Of a stretch of DNA of 64,000 bases, positions 59,791-64,000 are shown piece after piece (positions within the stretch are counted from its first letter, which is position 1; every line of letters begins with the position of its first letter). This DNA comes from Pseudoscleropodium purum (taxonomy: Eukaryota > Streptophyta > Bryopsida > Hypnales > Brachytheciaceae). Position numbers and translations under genes: made by a program. The stretch is taken from the NCBI GenBank assembly GCA_963969395.1, contig OZ017802.1, positions 7,504,501 through 7,568,500 of the forward strand, in the 5' to 3' direction. The notes below the pieces were generated by a model, which saw only the letters and a list, made by a program, of their open reading frames with translations, did not search any database and was not told where the DNA came from.

Positions 59791-59955
59791 ATGTCTGGCG
59801 TGGGGATTCACCTTTCGAAGGACGCGGACCTCGCGACCAAGAAGGGAGTCACCAAAATGCTTCAATTCTTGGGTGAGTAGGTCAGCATTCTTTGTTTCTA
59901 TGTTTCTGCAGTGAACGATGAAGTCATCCATCGGACAGCGTTCTTCGAGGGTTGA
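59791..59955 (+). pseudogene. Possible manganese-catalase-like gene fragment
   Basis: An ATG at 59791 opens MSGVGIHLSKDADLATKKGV and then TKMLQFL, up to a donor (TTGG/GTGAGT) at 59872. Joining it to the acceptor at 59911 (TTTCTGCAG) continues VNDEVIHRTAFFEG and then meets TGA at 59953-59955. The joined text has the spacing GVxxMLxFLxxxEVxHxxxFxE seen in the second half of the manganese-catalase (ferritin-like) family, where the His is a metal ligand. The implied intron is only 39 bp, unusually short for a plant, and the rest of the enzyme is absent. A gene remnant is the likeliest reading. The assignment rests on about 45 residues, by eye. Confidence 0.35.
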
Positions 59956-60230
59956 TCACGGGGTCGGGCATTGACCGTTAGTTGGAGTTTGTAGAAGCTC
60001 ACTAAAAAGGGAGTCAACCCATGTCCAACCAGGGGTCCATTTCCGTTATATAGGCTACACTCTTTCCAATCGGCAAGAGAAAGTAGGAGATTAATTATGG
60101 CACAATGTGATTTTTTTTGTTTCTATGTTTCTGTAATGAACAATGAAGTCATCCATCAAGACAACGTCCTTCGAGGGTTAATCACTAGGCTAGGCATTGA
60201 CTTTGTTGGACTTCATAGAAGCTCACTAGT
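59888..60230. repeat. Direct duplication of the catalase-like 3' piece
   Basis: Bases 59888-60003 recur at about 60112-60225. Both have ttgtttctatgtttctg, gaagtcatccatc, cttcgagggtt, ggcattgac and agaagctcact. In the second copy the acceptor ctgcag has become ctgtaa, so it could not splice. Confidence 0.8.
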
Positions 60231-60239
60231 AACTTGAAG

Positions 60240-61020
60240 AGTACTATAATTTGAAGATTTTTTTTTTTTCTTTTGGGGTTTTGATTGCTATTGCCTTCTT
60301 TTTTGTTTTATTTGTATGTGAATTTCTTTTCCTAAATGAGTGATTCTTTAGGGTGCAAGGGTGTCCATTTGGTCTACAATGGACTGATAGTTGATTTGAT
60401 AACATCTTTTTTGGAGCTATATGTCCTTTAGAAAGAGACTATAACATCAACTTTGGTTTTTTACTTTTCTTATTTATAGCCGCACTCATATTACACAATA
60501 TGGTTAGGATTTGGTTGGAGTGGAGATGTGGGGTCCAACCTAATCAATAAATTAATATTGTTGTTTACCTAATACAAAGCCCTGTGGTTATATTGAACTT
60601 GTTTAGTAATGTAATTTATATTAGTGGAAATATGGTCAAATTTGCCATGTGTACACCAAGTGGATGATTTAGGAGAAGATGGATCTATTGATGGCAACTT
60701 ACACCACTTATGGGGTCTTCTCATGGGTCATTTTATAATCAAATTCAAATTCTGGATTTTCAATAATAGAACACTATAAACTATAAAGGAGTCAATTTTG
60801 TCAAACAAGTGACTTTTAGGGGTCTTTTAGAAATAAAGAGTTGACTTATTCATCCTCTAATTGGATAATTTTTTACTTACTACCTTGGTGATATACACAT
60901 TAAGTGACATTTGAAGGATCCGGAAGATTGTTTCATTGTTGTTTTCCTTGCTAGGAACAACTATGACACAGTCAAATTATTTAATAATAAAAAATATTAA
61001 AATATTAAAATAATATATAT
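60240..61020. other. AT-rich intergenic DNA, no gene seen
   Basis: I see no coding frame or recognisable repeat in this stretch. Confidence 0.5.
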
Positions 61021-61033
61021 ACTTTAAAATATA

Positions 61034-61278
61034 AATATTAAAATATTATTAAAATATTAAAATATTATTAAAATATTAAAATATTATTAAAATATTAAAA
61101 TATTATTAAAATATTAAAATATTATTAAAATATTAAAATATTATTAAAATATTAAAATATTATTAAAATATTAAAATATTATTAAAATATTAAAATATTA
61201 TTAAAATATTAAAATATTATTAAAATATTAAAATATTATTAAAATATTAAAATATTATTAAAATATTATTAAAATATT
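61034..61278. repeat. 19-bp AT minisatellite, about 13 copies
   Basis: The unit is aaaatattaaaatattatt, repeated almost without change. It is made only of A and T, and consists of two 8-bp AAAATATT blocks plus ATT. Confidence 0.9.
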
Positions 61279-61805
61279 GATATTTGATGTGGTAGGATCT
61301 CGGCCATGTCAATACACAGGTTTTAGACTGTGCACAACGTTCCCACAATCAGAAAATCGTAGTCTTCGAGAGGCCTCAAATTTCACTTAATGCTATTACT
61401 ACCTTGGTGATATGCGCTGTCCTTTCAAGATTAGGATAAAATCAAAGTGTTGAATTTTGATTCAGTATTATCTTCAAATACTCAAGATATTTTTCAAAAA
61501 TATAGGTTCCAATTCAATGAAGAGAAAATTGCAAGAAACTGAATTGGTGGAGCGATCTTGTGTTACAGTCCTATGGAAGGCTTGCTCTCTTTGACAATTA
61601 AAAAAAAACTTCATTTTTTTGGTAAAAATAAACAACAAATACTTCGTGTGGTGAAATGGATGCTTCTAATTTTGCTGATTGGACCACTTTTAAGAACTTG
61701 TAAATGCCCCTGTGGTCCTTGCCATGCACCTAGACATCCGCTGTGACCAGGGTCACCCAATTCCCCAAATTTTTATTCAATGGAGTATTCCCAGTATTGC
61801 ATTAA

Positions 61806-62374
61806 CCTCTAAACGTCCAGATCCTTTTCCAAAATCGATGATTTGGGAAAAATCATTATAAAGTTCTATTTGGAAGAATATTTTGGAATTAATATACAAA
61901 TACAAAATTGTAGATTTTGAGGTTTAGATTCTATCCATATGGTTAGATTCACTAGTGCTATCACCAATATTTTTTTTTCATAAATTTTGAAAGGGAAATT
62001 TTAATATTCCTTCTAAATTCAATTACAAACAAAATATTATCATTTTTTGAGTAAAACTTGTGCATGGATTTGAATTGAGGTTCTGTTGATATGGTGATTT
62101 TTTGAAATTTTTGTACTCTTTTAATCTATGACCTCATTTTTGCAAATCCAATTTTGACCTAAAATCACTACAATTTTTGGCTTGACACACTTCCACATTT
62201 TTGATTTTAGAACAATATAAACTTTAGTAACACCAAATCCAACCATTGAATAGCAAAAGAACTTGATAAAGTATCTCCACAAATTAGATGATTTTCATCC
62301 AAGCACTAATGAGAAAGAAAACCAAATTCCAATCAATTCGTTGTTCATAAATTAGACATTGGAGCGCTCTAGGG
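61806..62374. mobile_element. TTAA-flanked non-autonomous element, copy 2 (569 bp)
   Basis: It is flanked by TTAA at 61802-61805 and 62375-62378. The left end is CCTCTAAACGTCC, and the right end reverse-complemented is CCCTAGAGCGCTCC. Its interior aligns with 8164-8731 in the same orientation, with shared runs such as atcattataaag, tatttggaagaatatttt, aaatattatcattttttgag and atggtgattttttgaaattt. There is no coding frame. Confidence 0.6.
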
Positions 62375-62864
62375 TTAAGGTGGGCACCCCAAAATGGGCC
62401 ATTGACCCTAAATTGCCATCTTTTATTTCTAACAAATGGAAGAATCATTGCATTAAAAAATACAAAATAGCCAAGCCAAATGCTGGATAATGAAGAAAAA
62501 TGAGCATAGACCAAAAAGAATTGAAACATAATTAAATGAACAAAGAAGATAGATCACCATCTTCACTTGGTGTACATCTACAAAATCAATTATGTATCTA
62601 AGTAAAAGAAATTGTTTGTGAAACAAATTTTGTTCTTTCATAACTTTTACATAGTTACAATATCCAAATGTCTTATTTTGGGTGCTTTGGAACCTTTGTT
62701 CACTTACCAACAAGAAAATATGAAAATTTGACTAGTTTAATAATAGAAAATAGGCACCCATATCAAATGTATTACATTGTAGTATTTCTACATTGACATG
62801 CACATTGCATTTAGTTTTTAATTAGGTAAAGGTAGGGAAGAAATAGATTTGACATGTTCATTAA

Positions 62865-63330
62865 TCCTTAAAAGACATTTCATGACCAAACTTGGGCAAA
62901 CTTCATTAGATTTCTACATAGAAATACACATTTTTAAATTGTGATATTTTCACATGTAGCAATGTATGTCTAAAATTTAATCTCATTTTTCATAATAAAA
63001 AACCTCAAGCTGAATTTTATATGATTTAAATAATAATAATAATAATTACAAATATGATTAAAATAGTATGAAATTTAACAAAAAATAATGGAAATACTAA
63101 TGACAAACATCATGATGGTGTAATAGATGTATTCCTTGAGTTTACATCAAGAAAAATTCAAATTAATTTTTTTTCAAAAGTCGTGGATTTTGAGGTTTCA
63201 AAATGCTATTTTCAAAGTGCCACCAAAATTGCAATTTTAATAATTTTGAAAAAAAATTCAAATAAAAAAAGTATAACGGAGTTTAATTTTTTTAGTTAAG
63301 CTTAGTCATTTAAAATGAAGAACTATGTGA
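62865..63330. repeat. Dispersed repeat, copy B (related to 11769-12510)
   Basis: It begins after TTAA at 62861-62864. It shares gacatttcat, aacttcattag, aaacatcatNatg, ttagttaagctt and gaagaactatgtg with the copy near 12 kb. The right end is not defined. Confidence 0.45.
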
Positions 63331-63419
63331 TTAACTAACCTACATTTGGGGAGGTCTCCCCCCCCTCCAAAAAAAATCTGATATTAAAAAAATTGATAAA
63401 AATAACAGTGCATTATGAG

Positions 63420-64000
63420 CATTTGTGACTCTTCCGTTGAATCTGGACAAGGATTCACAGCCTCCGGCCCAGCCAGCACCGTAGGCCCCAAGTCTGAGTC
63501 AGCTCCGACAAATCTGGGCCTCCGAGCGGAGGCCGTGAAAGGCTTGAGCACGAAGGCAAGCAGCTAGACTGACAGACGCAGGGAGACCTGTGGCGGCGCA
63601 TGGACCCAACTGCAGTCGTCACGTCTACGCCGGCACTCCCGCAGCCAGACGCTGCCCCACGGCGGAGTCCGTCCCTGCCACCAGCACTCCCAGTGCCTCC
63701 CGTGCGCGCCGGCGTCGCGGCCGTGAGGACTTTCACCCTCCTGTCGCTCCACTTGCACCTCGTATTCGTATTGATTTGCGCGGCGCTCGCTCGTACCGAC
63801 TCCGCGACGCCCAAATCCAGGCACTCAGTGGGACCACTCAGAACGGATGAAAGCGAACTCGTCATTCAATGCCGCAAGCTCGCAAGGCTTAAGACGGCAG
63901 CACTTTCCTCTCCACCTGCACTGCGGCATATACTTCGCGCCACTAGACTTTGTGCCGTCGTCTAAACATAGGAAAACAGACGACCTCTCGGGTTTCTAGT
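63420..64000. other. GC-rich window edge, no gene assigned
   Basis: GC content rises sharply and long frames open on both strands (plus 63600-63965, minus 63455-63865), as expected in GC-rich DNA without stops. The predicted peptides are rich in Pro, Ala, Arg and Ser and match no family I know. This may be the promoter or first exon of a gene outside the window. Confidence 0.3.

Noticed and set aside
63600..63965. GC-rich 121-codon plus-strand frame as a gene
   Set aside because: An equally long frame runs on the other strand, both have composition-driven residues, and neither shows a family motif. Kept only as a window-edge note.
1..64000. CRISPR arrays, bacterial operons, ribosome binding sites
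   Set aside because: Introns, transit peptides and plant transposons show a plant nuclear sequence; the tandem repeats lack uniform repeat-spacer structure.

Overview
The window looks like nuclear DNA of a land plant. It has spliced genes with GT-AG introns, and two of them encode nuclear proteins of the thylakoid (PsaH and CURT1) with chloroplast transit peptides. It also holds a plant VQ protein, an LPR1-type multicopper oxidase and a DUF3444 domain. The background is AT-rich and full of decayed DNA transposons. A bryophyte or another seed-free plant is my guess from the overall feel and the unusual XRCC4-DUF3444 protein, but nothing in the sequence proves the clade.

Layout: 1-3.6 kb, AT-rich with no gene seen. 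3.6-5.9 kb, gene-like DNA with weak exon candidates on the minus strand. 6.49-7.75 kb, psaH (minus, 3 exons), with a TTAA-flanked element inserted about 400 bp upstream. 8.7-23.9 kb, repeats and degenerate arrays. 23.9-26.8 kb, a plus-strand gene joining an XRCC4-like head and coiled coil to a DUF3444 domain. 28.3-28.7 kb, a dead Tc1/mariner transposase fragment. 32.1-33.5 kb, a VQ-motif gene (minus) with repeats in its leader intron and just past its stop. 35.2-35.8 kb, a TTAA-flanked element. 36.4-40.05 kb, a CURT1 gene (minus, 5 exons) whose large first intron holds a minisatellite and a 342-bp insertion. 43.75 kb, a Stowaway-like MITE. 44.36-46.77 kb, an LPR1-like multicopper oxidase (plus, 3 exons). 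50.8-51.0 kb, a 200-N gap. 52.4-52.5 kb, a near-perfect 43-bp-arm hairpin. 56.16-57.12 kb, a CACTA-type element carrying a SINE-like insert. 59.8-60.2 kb, a possible manganese-catalase gene fragment, partly duplicated. 61.0-61.3 kb, a 19-bp AT minisatellite. 61.8-62.4 kb, a second full copy of the TTAA-flanked element. 63.4-64.0 kb, a GC-rich edge with no recognised gene.

The genes form no operon or pathway cluster. psaH and CURT1 both serve the thylakoid but lie 29 kb apart. The strongest candidates for something undescribed are the XRCC4-like/DUF3444 fusion, the family of TTAA-flanked piggyBac-like short elements, and the long hairpin at 52.4 kb, whose mismatches favour a folded plus-strand RNA. 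All exon boundaries were read by eye from splice consensus, phase and protein-family resemblance.
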